64,000 bases of DNA from Gaeumannomyces sp. JS-464 (lineage: Eukaryota > Ascomycota > Sordariomycetes > Magnaporthales > Magnaporthaceae). Every line of letters begins with the position of its first letter. Position 1 is the stretch's first letter. The stretch is from assembly GCA_002197995.1 (NCBI GenBank), contig NGZR01000007.1:2190399-2254398 (forward strand). Direction: 5' to 3'. The notes under the pieces are model-generated. The model was given only the letters and a program-made list of their open reading frames with translations. It searched no databases and had not been told where the DNA came from. Below are positions 33,743-44,830 of this stretch, piece after piece. The position numbers were made by a program, and so were the translations under genes.

Positions 33743-33897
33743 ACCGCGAATCTCTCGTCGTCTTCCTCCATCGAAAGACATTTCTCAACAGCATCCAGCC
33801 TCCTTCCACCTCCTCGCTGCATCAAAGTCCACAAACCCAAAACCCTGAAGACTTTGTCGACAAGGCTACATTTCACCACAAAACTCCCTCGCCCAAA

Positions 33898-34260
33898 ATG
33901 AAGACCTCTTTCGTTCTCGCCACCCTCGCCTCGGCCGTCTCCGTCATCGCCGTGCCAGGGCTCTCCTGCGGCCACCATCTCGTCAACGATGGCAGTGAGT
34001 CTTGCCCTGCCTCCCTCCCTTCTCTCCTCAAGCCTCTCGCTCTCGCACACCTGGTTGCCCCAAGCTAACACCTGTCCCCTCCTTCTCCCTTTCTAGGATG
34101 GACCCAGAGCGACATCGCCAGGGCCTACTGCGGCCGCAGCGACACCTGCGAGGGCAAAGAGTGGAACGTCCTCTTCAAGATCGAGAACGGCCAGCCCAGC
34201 GGCGGCCTCTTCTGCCACCTGGGCTGCTGGGGCAACCTGGGCAACGCGCAGTGCCACTAA
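33898..34260 (+). CDS. Small cysteine-rich secreted protein (86 residues)
   Basis: Exon 1 (33898-33994) encodes a signal peptide (MKTSFVLATLASAVSVIA). The intron is 33995-34096 (GTGAGT..TAG) and exon 2 ends at 34260; the frame is clean. The mature chain of about 65 residues has six Cys (SCGHH, AYCG, DTCEG, LFCH, GCWG, AQCH), enough for three disulfides, and is rich in Gly and Trp. Size, signal peptide and Cys count fit a fungal effector or antimicrobial-like peptide. I cannot assign it to a named family. A TATA box, a leader and good splice sites support a live gene. It sits at the right edge of the secreted-protein island, next to the transposon nest. Confidence 0.75.
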
Positions 34261-34978
34261 AGGACCGCCGCTGGGCCCTCGCCAAAATCTTTTATGAGCT
34301 CCGAAGTCATGAACAAGTCAAGAGATAAAAAAAAAGAATGGACGAGCGGGGAACGGGTGATGGTAATGTGCAGGGATGGGGTTAGGCCGCTAGTTTTCTC
34401 TTCTTTTCTCTCCTTTCCTCGATGAGTGTTACCATGGGAAAGGCTCAACGGCGCGACGAGGGACATTTGGGATCCGCGCCGGTAAAGACAGAGGGCATGC
34501 CTTTCAAGTATACGCTTTGATTCTTGCAAATATACACAAGCTTTCACGCCGATTCACAAATTCATACATGTGGACAAGGGCAGCAGGTCTGTTGGCTCCA
34601 GCCGGGAAATGAGGATTTGAAAACGACTATATAGCCCAGAAGGTGAATTAACTAGCGTCTTCTGGGAAAGGGCGAAGCTGGATGGCCAGAGATTGAAGGT
34701 TGAGTATGATTAATTGGCAGCAACGTAACTTCAGATAGACTTAAATGGTGAATCCAGCGCGTTCGCCAAAAAAAGAAAAAAGAAAAAAAAAGGGTCTGGA
34801 ATGCAGAAAGGTCACGGACGCACTCGCGACGAAAAAATTAATATTAACTCGGATTTTAGTAAAACTAATGTGGCTACAAAATTGCATGTGGATTTTATAA
34901 AGCGAGTTTGTTTAAAAAAGAAAGAAAAGAAAAAAGGATTATAAACTCGGTCGTTTTGGCAGGCGTATAATACATGAC
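34261..34978. other. AT-rich intergenic flank of the transposon nest
   Basis: No gene is supported. A-rich runs lie at about 34768-34793 and 34914-34937. The right edge is the TAA target site (34979-34981) of the Harbinger element. Confidence 0.4.
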
Positions 34979-34981
34979 TAA

Positions 34982-34995
34982 GGGCGTGTTCGCCC
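34982..34995 (+). repeat. Left TIR of the Harbinger element
   Basis: 14-base inverted match to 45596-45609, directly after TAA. Confidence 0.85.
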
Positions 34996-35929
34996 CAACG
35001 ATTGTTTTTTGTTTTTTACATACTATTTTTGCCAACAACTGGAGAAACCGTTTGTGGACCCGAGGCCTCCCGGCTTCGCCCCATATAAAACCCTAGTAAA
35101 AATAGGATTTAGCCCGCCAGAAGTACCATTTTGGCCAGGTTAACGAGTCGGTCGGATGGAGGCCTTGCAAGCCACGTATGGCCCTTGATTTGCAAGGGCC
35201 TGGGAGGGTTTAGGAGGGTTAAAAAGAGGATAGGCCGGCCGGCCGGCCACGGGTTAAATAAAGAAGGGTCCAAATCACGGCGGCAGTAGGGGCTTAAAGT
35301 AAACTCGATCATTTTGGCTTTAATTTTTGGCCGTTTAGTATAGCAAATATACCGTTCAACTCGCCTTTTTTGCTTTATTTTATGGATATTTCCCCAGCCG
35401 CCTCCCGGGCCTTATTCCGGCGCAAAGCCCGTTAACTGTTCCTTTTTTATATGCAAGCCATTATAGCCACTTGCATTTCTGGGTTTTTAAGCGGAGGCCT
35501 ACGGACCGTGCATACGATAGCATTTTCCGGCGACACTTTTTTCCAGTACTGGCAACGGCCCGAGGCCGCCCGGGCCTTTCGGGAGCTTTTTCAGGTTACC
35601 CAAAGCACTTTTTTAAACCTTTACGACTGGCTAATTACGCATACGGGTCTCCCGGGGTTAAAACTAATTTTTATGCGCGAAAAAGTGGCCTATTTTTTAT
35701 ATATTTATAAGTAAAGTGTTTTTTTTCGAATGGCGGCCCATTTTTTTAGCCATAGCCCTTTTACGGTGCACTGGTACTTTCACAAGGTGCTACAAACCAT
35801 AATCGCTTTTAACGCCGCGTTTATAACGTTGCCGGAAATATCCAACGTTCGGTGGCCCGATTTTAGGCGATAGGAGGTCCGGAAGGCCTTTGCTGGGTGC
35901 CTGGGAGCTATCGACGGGACTTTAATTAA

Positions 35930-35971
35930 AAGGATCTTCGCGGGCACGCACCTTTTTTGCTCCCGCACGCA
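35930..35971 (+). repeat. Left TIR of the 479-bp element
   Basis: 42 bases, 34 matching the complement of 42526-42567. The core is CTTCGCGGGCACGCACC. Confidence 0.75.
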
Positions 35972-35975
35972 CCCC

Positions 35976-35991
35976 CACACCGATATCGGCC
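35976..35991 (+). repeat. Left target-site duplication of the LINE
   Basis: CACACCGATATCGGCC, identical to 42135-42150. Confidence 0.85.
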
Positions 35992-36336
35992 ACCTTCCTC
36001 GAATCCCCCAATTCTTGGCATTGCGCTGTTAGTGCACACTGCCAAATTGCATACAAATCCTTAACACCCACCAATTAGCGACCCAACACCAATAACCACG
36101 CCCGCCAACGGCGCTGGCGACGGCAACATGCCGTTGCCAACAGCCCCCCCTTCGGCCAATAGGGTGGCGCGCGCCCTCCTCGTCGGCCCAACGGCCCGGA
36201 GGAACGCGTCGCTGCCACCCGGGCCCCCCCGCGCGTTAGCGCACCCGACTACGCCGTCCCCGTTGCGGAATTCAGCAACACCCAACAGGGCCCGATCAGG
36301 GCCAGGAAGGCTCCCACGACGGCAGCACCGGCACAG

Positions 36337-37900
36337 GTGCCCCTTCCCCCCTCCCTTCACCCCGGCGTACGCGCCCACCTGTCGGGTCGGCCGCGGCGGC
36401 CGCGGAGGAAATTATTGCGAGCTATAGCCGCAACAACAAACGGCCCTAATTTGCGCCACGCTAGCCCGATTTATCGACGCCGGCATTGCCCCCTTCCGGC
36501 GGAAGCAATCCCCGAAGCTAACGGCTGGAAAGATTGCTTTATCGACTACGCTAAACAAGCCCTTTTCGGCCTACCTACGCCGGCCGAAAGGAAAAAAGCT
36601 TATACGGGGCCCCGGAAGCCCCCGTAACGCGCGCCCCCGCCACTTACGCGTCGGTGGCCCGGGAGGGCCAACAACCCCAACAACCCGCACAGGCTTTTCG
36701 GGGCCGTACGCCCCAAACCCGGGCACCCCGCCTACTAAGGCCTTAAAGCCGACTTCCGGGTGTTCGTTAGGATCCCGGAAAAAAGGCAGGCTTGGGCTAA
36801 CTAACAAACGGGCTTTAGCATTCGCAAAGCCCTTGCCGATAGCAACCTGCCGTTTACGACGGCCGACGTCCCGGAAGCGTACCGATCCCCTACCGGGTTC
36901 GTGTTAAAAGCAAAAACGGCCGATATTTAAAGCCGGCTTTTGCAGCACCGATTAACTAGGCCGTTTATATAACGCCGAAAGGATCGAAAAGCCCGAAATT
37001 GGTACAATACGTAATTTCCGGCTGCCTTACCTCCTTAACCAACGGCTTTGGACAATGCGTCCCGGTATCGGATAAATGGTTCGGGAGGAAGTGAAGCCCA
37101 AACAGGCTAAACCGGTAAACGTTAAGCCTTCCGGGGCCGGCGTCGACCACCAAAGGCGTATATCGTGGATTATATCCTTTTATACGCAAGTGGCCGGGTT
37201 TAGGCTTTGGGGGATTACTTCTTTTCACGCCGCGTACAACGACACCCGCCGGTTACCCAGCACACCCCTGGCTGCCACGGCTTTCACGTGGCCCGCAATT
37301 GCGCCCGGGCCGATAAGTGCCTTCGGTGCGGGAAAATAAACGACGACCGGCACGTACAACCGTGTACGGCCCCCCGCAATGCGCGAAACTGCTCGGGCCC
37401 GTACCCAGCCGACCACCCGAACTGCCCTATAAAGCCTGTACGGGTAAACGGAGTGCTAAAGCATTTAACCCGTGGGGAAAAAGGCGCGGTTAGGAAATTA
37501 GGCACAAGCGTACCGGGCGGCGGTAAAAAAGGTGGAAGCCGCCGCTGCCGCCGCCACCGCCGCGGCCGCCGCGGCCGCCACCGCCAACGCCCTTCCTGCA
37601 ACCGCGGTTACTACGGACAATTCCGTTGTAACCGTTACCGCTAATGCCAATCCCGCGGCCGGTACCGGTAACGCCGCTGCTTCCGTTACCCCCGCCGCCG
37701 CCGCCGTTCCTGCCGCTGCTGCCACCGCCGACGCTGCCGAGGTAAGCCCGGCAAATCCGCTGGCCCCCGAGGGCGCGGCCCGTACGGCCGAAGGGAAGGC
37801 ACCCTGCCAAAACTTAGGGTTAGTTTTAACAACCAATACGAAGTACTGGCGGATATGGAACTGGACCTCCCCGAGCCCGAAAGGGCTATCGAAATAACCG
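36337..37900 (+). pseudogene. LINE ORF1 (gag-like, zinc-knuckle) remnant
   Basis: Pieces in different frames give a Pro/Arg-rich N-terminus and a region with GWKDCFIDYAKQALFGLPTP. Then comes a Cys/His knuckle region at about 37270-37440 (CHGFHVARNCARADKCLRCG followed by CTAPRNARNC and a PADHPNC segment). The tail at 37530-37760 codes for a long Ala-rich stretch in GCN/GCC repeats. Knuckles of this type bind RNA in Tad1-like ORF1 proteins. No single intact frame remains. Confidence 0.7.
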
Positions 37901-38109
37901 GAAACCCCCGGAGGAAACCGACGGTACCGCCGGCCAACAACCCAGGGCCAAAGCCCCCAATACACCAACGCCGCTTTTACGTATGCCAGCAGCCAACCGG
38001 ATACAACAAACGCATGGCAATAGGCCCGGCGCCCGGGGCTTCGCCCCGAACGCCGTGCTTTAACCGCCGCCCAAGCGAACGTTCGACGTAGCTGGGAGGC
38101 GGGGGCTAC

Positions 38110-41100
38110 TTTACTCCAACTATTTTGGAGCCAAAATATCGACGTGGTGCTAATGCAGGAGCCCTAGCGCGTGGAAAGGGAAGCTTATGCTTTGCACCCA
38201 CCCGTCGTACGAGCTATTTACTCCGGTAAATAGCTGGCACGACCACCAAACCAGGCCTCGGGTAATAACTTACGTACGGAAGGACCCGGGGCTTCGGCCC
38301 GTAGCGGACCGGCCGGCAGCACACCCGGGACATCCTTTGGCTTACCGTCGCCGGTGCACCTTCGTTAACGTATATAGGCCTCCAGGGGACCCTTCGGAAC
38401 CCTCGTTGGACCTTTTACTACGTTGCGCCCAACGGCAAAATGCATTATAGCTGGGACTTTAACGCAGGGTCCCCGGCGTGGGATCCGGTTAAGGGTAATA
38501 GGAATAGGGGCCAGGATATAGCCCAATGGGCTAATACTTATAACCTCCTCCTACTTACCGACCCAGGCCAACCTACGCATAACGACGGGGGCGTTTTGGA
38601 TTTTACCTTTTCCAACGCCCTTTAGCAACAGCGGAAATCGACCCTTCGCTAGCAACCGATTCGGACCACCGCTCGATACGGATCGAAATTCCTAACCGCA
38701 ATAACTCGTTCCGGACTGCCGGCGTATTACGCTACCAACGATAAACTACCGTTTTTCGCAAACGCGGTAGACGGGGGCCGGCAACTTGCCACCACTTACA
38801 AACCCAGCACTGCGGAACTGGATAAAGCGGCCGAAGCATTAACAAACTTAAAAAATGCGTTAATGGCTTTCGGCCGGGGGCCTAAAGCTAAAAGAAAAGG
38901 CCAACCCTGGTGGAACGAAAAGTGCGCCAACGCCCAACGGGACCTTGCAAAAGCTATGGGAAACGGCGGGCCTTTTACGGCCGAAGCCCGTGCTTTAAAA
39001 GCAACGGTTCGGACGGCTAAAAAACAGCATTGGGCCAGCGTGCTGGAGGAAATGGATTCCCCGAAAGCGCTATACCGTGCTGTAAAGTGGCATAAACTTA
39101 CACCCGCTATACGGCTTCCCCCGTTAAATATTAACGGGGAGGTTATAATAGCCCCAGATAAAGCGGAAGCATTAGGCCGCAAATCCTCCGTAGGTTTACG
39201 GCGGAGGACGACTTACAGGAGGACCCGTTGCAAAGGGCTACCCAAAACCGCACAACTCCCGTGGGACCCCCACGTCCCTTTAGGAATGCCGGAAGTGCAC
39301 CGTTGGCACGGCAAACACGGCCCGGCGGGCGTCGATTCCTAACGGTTAAGCTACTTACAGCGGCGTGGCCGGCAATAGGGGAATACGTTAGGGCCTTTTC
39401 GAGGCTTGCTTTAGGGCCGGGCACCACCCAGCCCTTTCCGCACAGCGGAAGTGGTTATGCTAAAAAAGCCGAATAAAACGGATTTAACGGACCCAAAATC
39501 CTACCGCCCGATAGCTTTACTCCCGTGCTTAGGGAAAGGGCTGGAGCGGCTGGTGGCTTCGCGGATGGCATCCCTCGCACAATACGGGCTTATAGCCCCG
39601 CAACACGCCGGGGCTACCCCGAAAAAGGCCGCCATCGATTTAACGGCATGCGTGGCCCACGAGGTGGAACGGGCCTTCCAAAAGCATAAAACGGCCGCCC
39701 TCGTTACCATGGATGTACAAGGGGCTTTCGACGCCGTACTTCGCCGGAGGCTCCTTTAAAGGCTTAAACCAAGGCTGGGATCCAACGTTAGTACGATGGG
39801 TATCATCTTTTGCAGGAAACAGGGTGGTTAAAGTGCGTTTGGAGGACGCCACGGCACCCCCTTTTTCCCCGGACTGCGGGCTACCCCAAGGGTTACCGGC
39901 GTTACCGGTCCTATTTATGCTTTATATGGCCGAAATCCTACCCAAAGCAAAAGCGATTAGGTACGGATACGCGGACGATATAGGCATTTGCGTAACGGGT
40001 AGCACTCCGGAAGTGCTCCCGTAAAGCAGGGGCTACGGTTACGGAAATCCTACGTTGGGGCAGGGCTAATAAGGTTGCTTTCGACCCGGGGAAGTGCGAG
40101 CTTATGCATTTTTCCAGCGGAAAATCCCACAACCCCAGCGGTTACGGCGGAGGCCTTACCATACAACAAGCTACAGGAGCTTTACGGTGGTTAGGGGTCC
40201 TTTTCGACCAAAGGCTTAATTTTAAAGCCCACGTGGAAAACAGGGCTGCAAAAGCCCAAAGCGTTGCCAACCACCTCCGAAGGCTTACGAATTCGATAGG
40301 GGGATACCGGCACATTCGGTTTACAAAGCCGTTACAACGGTTATAATCCCTACGGCTTTATACGGGGCCGAGGTATGGTATAGGGGTAAAACTAAACCAC
40401 ACCCGTACAAGCCGGCACAACAGCAAATTATCCGCCAAGGCCATTTAATCGATCGGGTCGATAAAGCCTTAACCGCGTCCCTTAAGGCAGTGGTCCCAGC
40501 TTGGAAAACCACACCGATAAACGCATTGCATTACGAATCCGGCATCCCAGCGCCCAGGCGCTTTTGGAACAAGCCCGCCTCCGTTTTGCGGCCCGTATAA
40601 ATACGGTTCCGGAAAACACCCCCTGGCCGCAGCGGCCAAGCCGGCCTTAACGCCCGAGGGCCTAGGGCAGGCTTACCCGGCAGCTTGCAACCTTTGCAAA
40701 GGACGGCCGGACTTCTTCCGGCTTGCACCCGCCCGGCCTACCTCCCTTATAAATATACGGGGCTTACGGTGGCCATATAAGAAAAGCAAGCAGCCGCTAA
40801 AGCATTTACGGCGTGGCTTTGCACCCTCCACCCACCGACGTTATAATATATAGCGACGGGTCCAAAGCAAAGAACGGGCAGTTGGATACGGCTGGGTAAT
40901 ATACCAAGCCGGCCAACGCAAACTTTCCGGGCACGGCCGGCTGGCGCATCCCGCGGAAGTATTCGACGGCGAGGCGGAAGGGGCCCGGATGGGCCTCCGT
41001 AAAGCCGTTTGGAGCTTCCGCAATTGCACTTTCCACTTGTGCCTCGATAACACCTCGGCGGCCAACGGCTGTTTAAGCACGGCCCCTGATAGTTCACAAG

Positions 41101-41563
41101 GGTTTAAAAAAATCCATTGCCTTATGGATAAACACCAGGTATACGTACGCTGGTCCCCGGGCCATATGGGAATCCCCGGAAACGAAAAGGCAAACGCCGA
41201 AGCAAAGTTGGGATCGGCCCTGCCAATACCCCAACATTTTAAACCAACGGTGGCCGGAGTAAAGGCTTTAGCCCGGAAAACGGCCCGGGACGCCCGGAAC
41301 GCATGGTTTAAGGACAACTTTCCGGATCGGTATAAGGCTATAGGCCTCCCGCCGGCACCACAACACACGCCCGAAGCGTTGCAGCTGCACCGGAGGGTAC
41401 TGCAACGGCTAATAGCCGCACGCACCGGTCCGGGGATTTCGACTGGTACCACCGAAAGTTCCAGCACGAAGACGATAACCCGTGCCGCTGCGGAAGAAAC
41501 AAATCCCCTTCCCACCCTGTATTTTGCAGGTTGGCTAAAACGGCAGAAAATAAATGGCCTATA
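38110..41563 (+). pseudogene. LINE ORF2 (endonuclease, reverse transcriptase, RNase H) remnant
   Basis: Endonuclease marks lie at 38120-38630: DVVLMQEP, then TFVNVYRPPGDP, GDFNAGSPAWDP and VLDFTFSNAL. Reverse transcriptase lies at about 39340-40020: EVVMLKKPNK, SYRPIALLPCLGKGLERLVA, LVTMDVQGAFDAV, GLPQGLPALPVLFMLYM and the catalytic YADD. RNase H lies at about 40850-41240: the SDGSK start, a CLDNTSAANG segment and VRWSPGHMGIPGNEKANAEA. The order and motifs are of the Tad1/I-like type. Stops and shifts interrupt nearly every domain, so it is inactive. Confidence 0.85.
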
Positions 41564-42117
41564 GCGGACCCCTCCCCGGCTTCCGACAGGCCCGGATATT
41601 GGAAACGGCTACTTCAAAAGCCTTTCCTTTTTGCTTCGTTCGCCGAAGCTACCAATTATTACACTATCGCTGGACGATAACAACAGGGCCTAAAAAGCCC
41701 GCATACATCCTTTTCCTTGTTCTCCTACACCTTTTACCTTTTTCCTTTGTACCACCAGGACTAACAGTAGGCTCGTTGGTCCCCCGCACCTCCGGCCGGG
41801 CCCTGGGGGTCCCGAGGACCTTCCAGCCTAAAACCCGGCCCCACCCCTTTACCGGCATACTCGCCGGCCGAACGCACTACTACCACCCGCAGCGCTTTAC
41901 AACGCCCTGGCGTATATATATACGCCCTACCGCCGATTGCCCGCTCACTAACAAGGAGCGCTGGAACGCGGCCCGACCTTCGTGTGCCTTCGGGTTTAAT
42001 TCTGCTAGCCGCCGGATAGCAACATGTAGCCTAATGTTTAGCTTAGGTAGCGCTAGCACGTCATATGCCCCTTGGGAGGCAGGGACTGGTAGATCCCGAC
42101 TTACTGACGTTAAATAT

Positions 42118-42134
42118 ACTCACTCACTCACTCT
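42118..42134 (+). repeat. ACTC tail of the LINE
   Basis: Four ACTC units at the 3' end of the LINE, directly before the right target duplication. Confidence 0.7.
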
Positions 42135-42150
42135 CACACCGATATCGGCC
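42135..42150 (+). repeat. Right target-site duplication of the LINE
   Basis: Identical to 35976-35991. Confidence 0.85.
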
Positions 42151-42236
42151 GCTATGCAATTTTCTGTGGCGCACTCACTCCAACGGGTATGGGCTTTAAT
42201 GCAAAGGTGCAAACAACACCACGCGCAATTAGTTAA

Positions 42237-42330
42237 CACCTTTGCACCTTTGCACTTTTGCACCTTTGCACCTTTGCACCTTTGCACTTTTGCACTTTTG
42301 CACTTTTGCATTTTTGCATTTTTGCGCTTT
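42237..42330 (+). repeat. Tandem octamer array inside the 479-bp element
   Basis: About eleven copies of an 8-base unit (ACCTTTGC, with ACTTTTGC and ATTTTTGC variants). Looser TTTTGCGTGC-type copies follow to about 42400. The variants are grouped left to right (ACC, then ACT, then ATT), which suggests stepwise C-to-T change across the array. Confidence 0.75.
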
Positions 42331-42525
42331 TAAATTTGTTCGCGTGCACCTTTTTGTATGCACCTCTTTGCGTGACCTTTTTGCGTGCGCCGCTTTTTGC
42401 CCCTTTATGGCTGGTTTAAATGCAAATGGGCGACCAATGGCATGAAGTTTTAATTATGGGCTTAAATTTTGTCAGCGCCGAAACCGCCGTGAACAAGGGC
42501 CGCACAGGCCAAAGGTGGGGCAAAG

Positions 42526-42567
42526 TGCGTGTAAAAGCAAAAAGGGTGCGTGCCCGCGAAGGGCCTC
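42526..42567 (-). repeat. Right TIR of the 479-bp element
   Basis: Inverted partner of 35930-35971. The TTAATTAA duplication follows at 42568-42575. Confidence 0.75.
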
Positions 42568-44639
42568 TTAATTAACGTCAAAGTTAACGCGGCGAAAGGG
42601 ATCGCCTGGAGGAGTCGGAAAGGCCCAACGGCACAAAACGTCCTGGCGGCCGTAAATTACGGCGGGCGGTTCGTTTTCGTTATAGCTAGCGCCAAAGGCT
42701 TAATACACGACTTTTTGTTGCTTAGGAAGGCTTAGCAGGCCAAATTTCGCATTCCAAAAGGTTATTTTTACTTGGAAATGCCGGCTTTTTCCAAAGCACT
42801 AAGGTAATAACCCCGTTTATAGCGACGAAATATCACTTTTAAAAACAAGGCTTAGCCCGGCCGGAAACCTCCGCCGAGCTTTTTAACCTGCACTATGCAA
42901 AAATGCGCGTGGTTATCGAAAGGATTTTCGGCGATTTTAAAAGCCGCTAAAGGATTATTAAAAGCACGCCCCCCGGTTACGATATCCGCTCGCAAATCGA
43001 TGTCGTGTTAACCGTTACGGCTTTGCATAACTTTATTTTAAAAAAGAAATCCAAAGCATTGTTAATATTAAATCCTAGTCCCGAATAAGTTAAAAAAAAA
43101 AAAATAAGTGCATTTTAAAAGGCTTACGTTAAAAGGGAAGCTATAAAGCGAGGGCAAAAAATAAGCATAACGTAAGCGTTTTAAAATTACTATAAGGCTT
43201 TAATAGCTAATAGGTTATAAGCCGATTACTAAGTGTATAAGGTTTGGAAAAAGGCATAGTAATTTGCAATTAATTCGTTTTGGCGAAAGCAATTTAAAAA
43301 ATATCGTAGCTTATTAGTTAAGGCATTAGTTTAAATGCAAAGTCGGCCGAAAACGGTAACGTAATAATGGCTTTTATAATAGGGTTTTCAAGGTTTAATA
43401 TAGCAAAAAATAATTAATTTTATGCATTAAAACTATTAATTAATTGCTTTTGCTAAAGCGAATCGAATAGTGTACTTTTCGAAAAAAACGAACAAAAATT
43501 AAAATGGCGGCCGGGGAATAAATCGAGGTATTGTATTAAATATGCGTAATTATTACCCGTTTAAATATAAATGCGCCGGCGATCTTTTATGTGGTAGGTT
43601 TTTTAAGCCCGGTGGGAATCGCCATTTAAAAGCGGCACTCGTTAAATTTAGCTATTTAATTTTTAGCTATAATTGCTAATGGTTTTAGCGTTTGCATTCG
43701 TTAAGATTTAGTGCATTTTAATCCCCTTTTTAAAGCGAATCGAATGCCGTAGCTTGCGGCCTGATTAACGCCAATTTTATTTATTTAAATGCGAACGATT
43801 ATATTTATAAAAACCTACCTAATAGTAATTTCCGTAATGCCAGCCTTTTAATTTTAACGATATTAATAAAGCAAAACTAACAATAACATTCTTTTTTAAC
43901 TCCGCTAATATAAGCCGTATAGCTACGGGAATACCTTTATTCGAACTGCTTCGATTACAATTACAACTTTAGCACGTCGTTTTCCATTATATCCACGATT
44001 ATATCCCGATATTCGGCGTTAGTTAGCTATTAATAAACTATCCCCTCCTCCTTTTTAAACGCTTTAATTAACTTCCGTTTAAAACCGCTTTGCAAGCCTT
44101 TTTAAAAGTACTTTCGCAGCTTTTTTACGGCTTATATTTAAAGCTTTTACCTTAACTAACGCTTATAAAACGCCCGGCCGCTTAGGGAAAATCGCGAACT
44201 CGAAAAGGAAAACCGCGATTTTAAAAAGGTAAACCGCGAATTTAAAAAAACGAGCTTTAGTTAAATACGAATCCGGCCCGGGCTAACGTTTGTGCGGCTT
44301 TTAAAAGGCGGTTTCCCACGTAAAGTTAAGCTTCGGCTACGGTAAAATGGCTGGTCCTCCGGCCGGGCCGGGCCTCGCGGTTTCCCGTGTTTTAAAAGCG
44401 TTAGACGGCCGTAACGATATGATCCCTTTTAGCCCAATTGCTTGCAAAAGCGGCCTCGTAAAAATCCGGGCGGAAAAAAGGCTTCCTTCGCATCCGACTG
44501 CAAAAAACGACTCCCAAACCTTGCCCGCTAGCGAGGTACAAGCCTATAACCGGATCGAAAGCAACGCCCGACCACTTCCCAAAATCTAGCCAGTTTTTAT
44601 ACTGCCTTTTAAAACTGTTATACTTGTTTTTAACCTTTT

Positions 44640-44830
44640 TTAACCAGTCGATATCGGGCTACTAATCGGATAAGGTTTTTGCCGCCGTTTTAAAGCATTT
44701 GGCTTGCCAGTTGGCGATCGCCGGGTTCGTTTTTCCCTGCCGGCCGGCCTTCGCGAAAGCCTCGAGGAAGGCTAATAACTGGTCGGCGGTTTAATCCGTG
44801 CGTCGCCGGGCATCCTGGGAGGTCCTTTAA
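44640..44830 (-). pseudogene. Myb/SANT-like DNA-binding ORF remnant of the Harbinger element
   Basis: On the minus strand the sequence reads DQLLAFLEAFAKAGRQGK followed by NWQAKCF and later DIDWLKK. That resembles the Myb/SANT-like (Myb_DNA-bind_3) proteins encoded beside Harbinger transposases. It is broken by stops. Its limits are uncertain; the frame may extend toward 45.1 kb. Confidence 0.5.

Larger units (their letters stand above)
35992..42134 (+). mobile_element. Tad1-like LINE (non-LTR) retrotransposon, decayed, about 6.1 kb
   Basis: The element is flanked by a 16-base target duplication (35976-35991 and 42135-42150) and ends in an ACTC repeat tail (42118-42134), as some LINEs do in place of poly-A. 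Inside, in order, are an ORF1 with Cys/His knuckles, then an ORF2 with an AP-type endonuclease, a reverse transcriptase and an RNase H domain. That order matches the fungal Tad1 clade. Both frames are cut by many stops and shifts. The length suggests a near full-length insertion. Confidence 0.85.
35930..42567. mobile_element. Non-autonomous TIR element (hAT-like by target site), 479 bp, itself split by a LINE
   Basis: The insertion is bounded by TTAATTAA at 35922-35929 and 42568-42575, an 8-base duplication fitting the nTnnnnAn pattern of hAT elements. The ends are imperfect inverted repeats of 42 bases (34 of 42 match) sharing CTTCGCGGGCACGCACC. Excluding the LINE and its duplicated target, 479 bases remain, with no coding frame. 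The superfamily is inferred from the duplication length; the terminal bases (AAGG and GAGG) are not the classic CAGGG, so another 8-base-TSD family is possible. Confidence 0.75.
35451..43088 (+). pseudogene. Harbinger (DDE_Tnp_4) transposase, interrupted at 35930-42567
   Basis: The N-terminal part (from ATG 35451) has the family helix region LFQVTQSTFLNLYDWLI and EKVAYFLYIYK. A shifted stretch follows, with WYFHKVLQTIIAFN and CLGAIDGTLI. The latter holds the first catalytic Asp and abuts the insertion. After the insert the protein resumes in frame with NVKVNAAKGIAWRSRKG and QNVLAAVNYGGRFVFVIA, then IHDFLLL with the second Asp. The end has MRVVIERIFGDFKSR with the third acidic residue, Glu, and LTVTALHNFILKKK. 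Dropping the insert and one copy of TTAATTAA restores the reading frame exactly across the junction. Several stops and at least two frame shifts lie outside the insert, so the gene was also decaying on its own. Confidence 0.85.

Noticed and set aside
35930..35991. Reading the insertion in the Harbinger gene as part of the LINE
   Set aside because: The matching inverted repeats and the TTAATTAA copies lie outside the 16-base LINE duplication, so they belong to a separate, earlier element.
37490..37968. Gly/Ala-rich minus-strand frames
   Set aside because: They mirror the Ala-rich codon repeat of the LINE ORF1 remnant.
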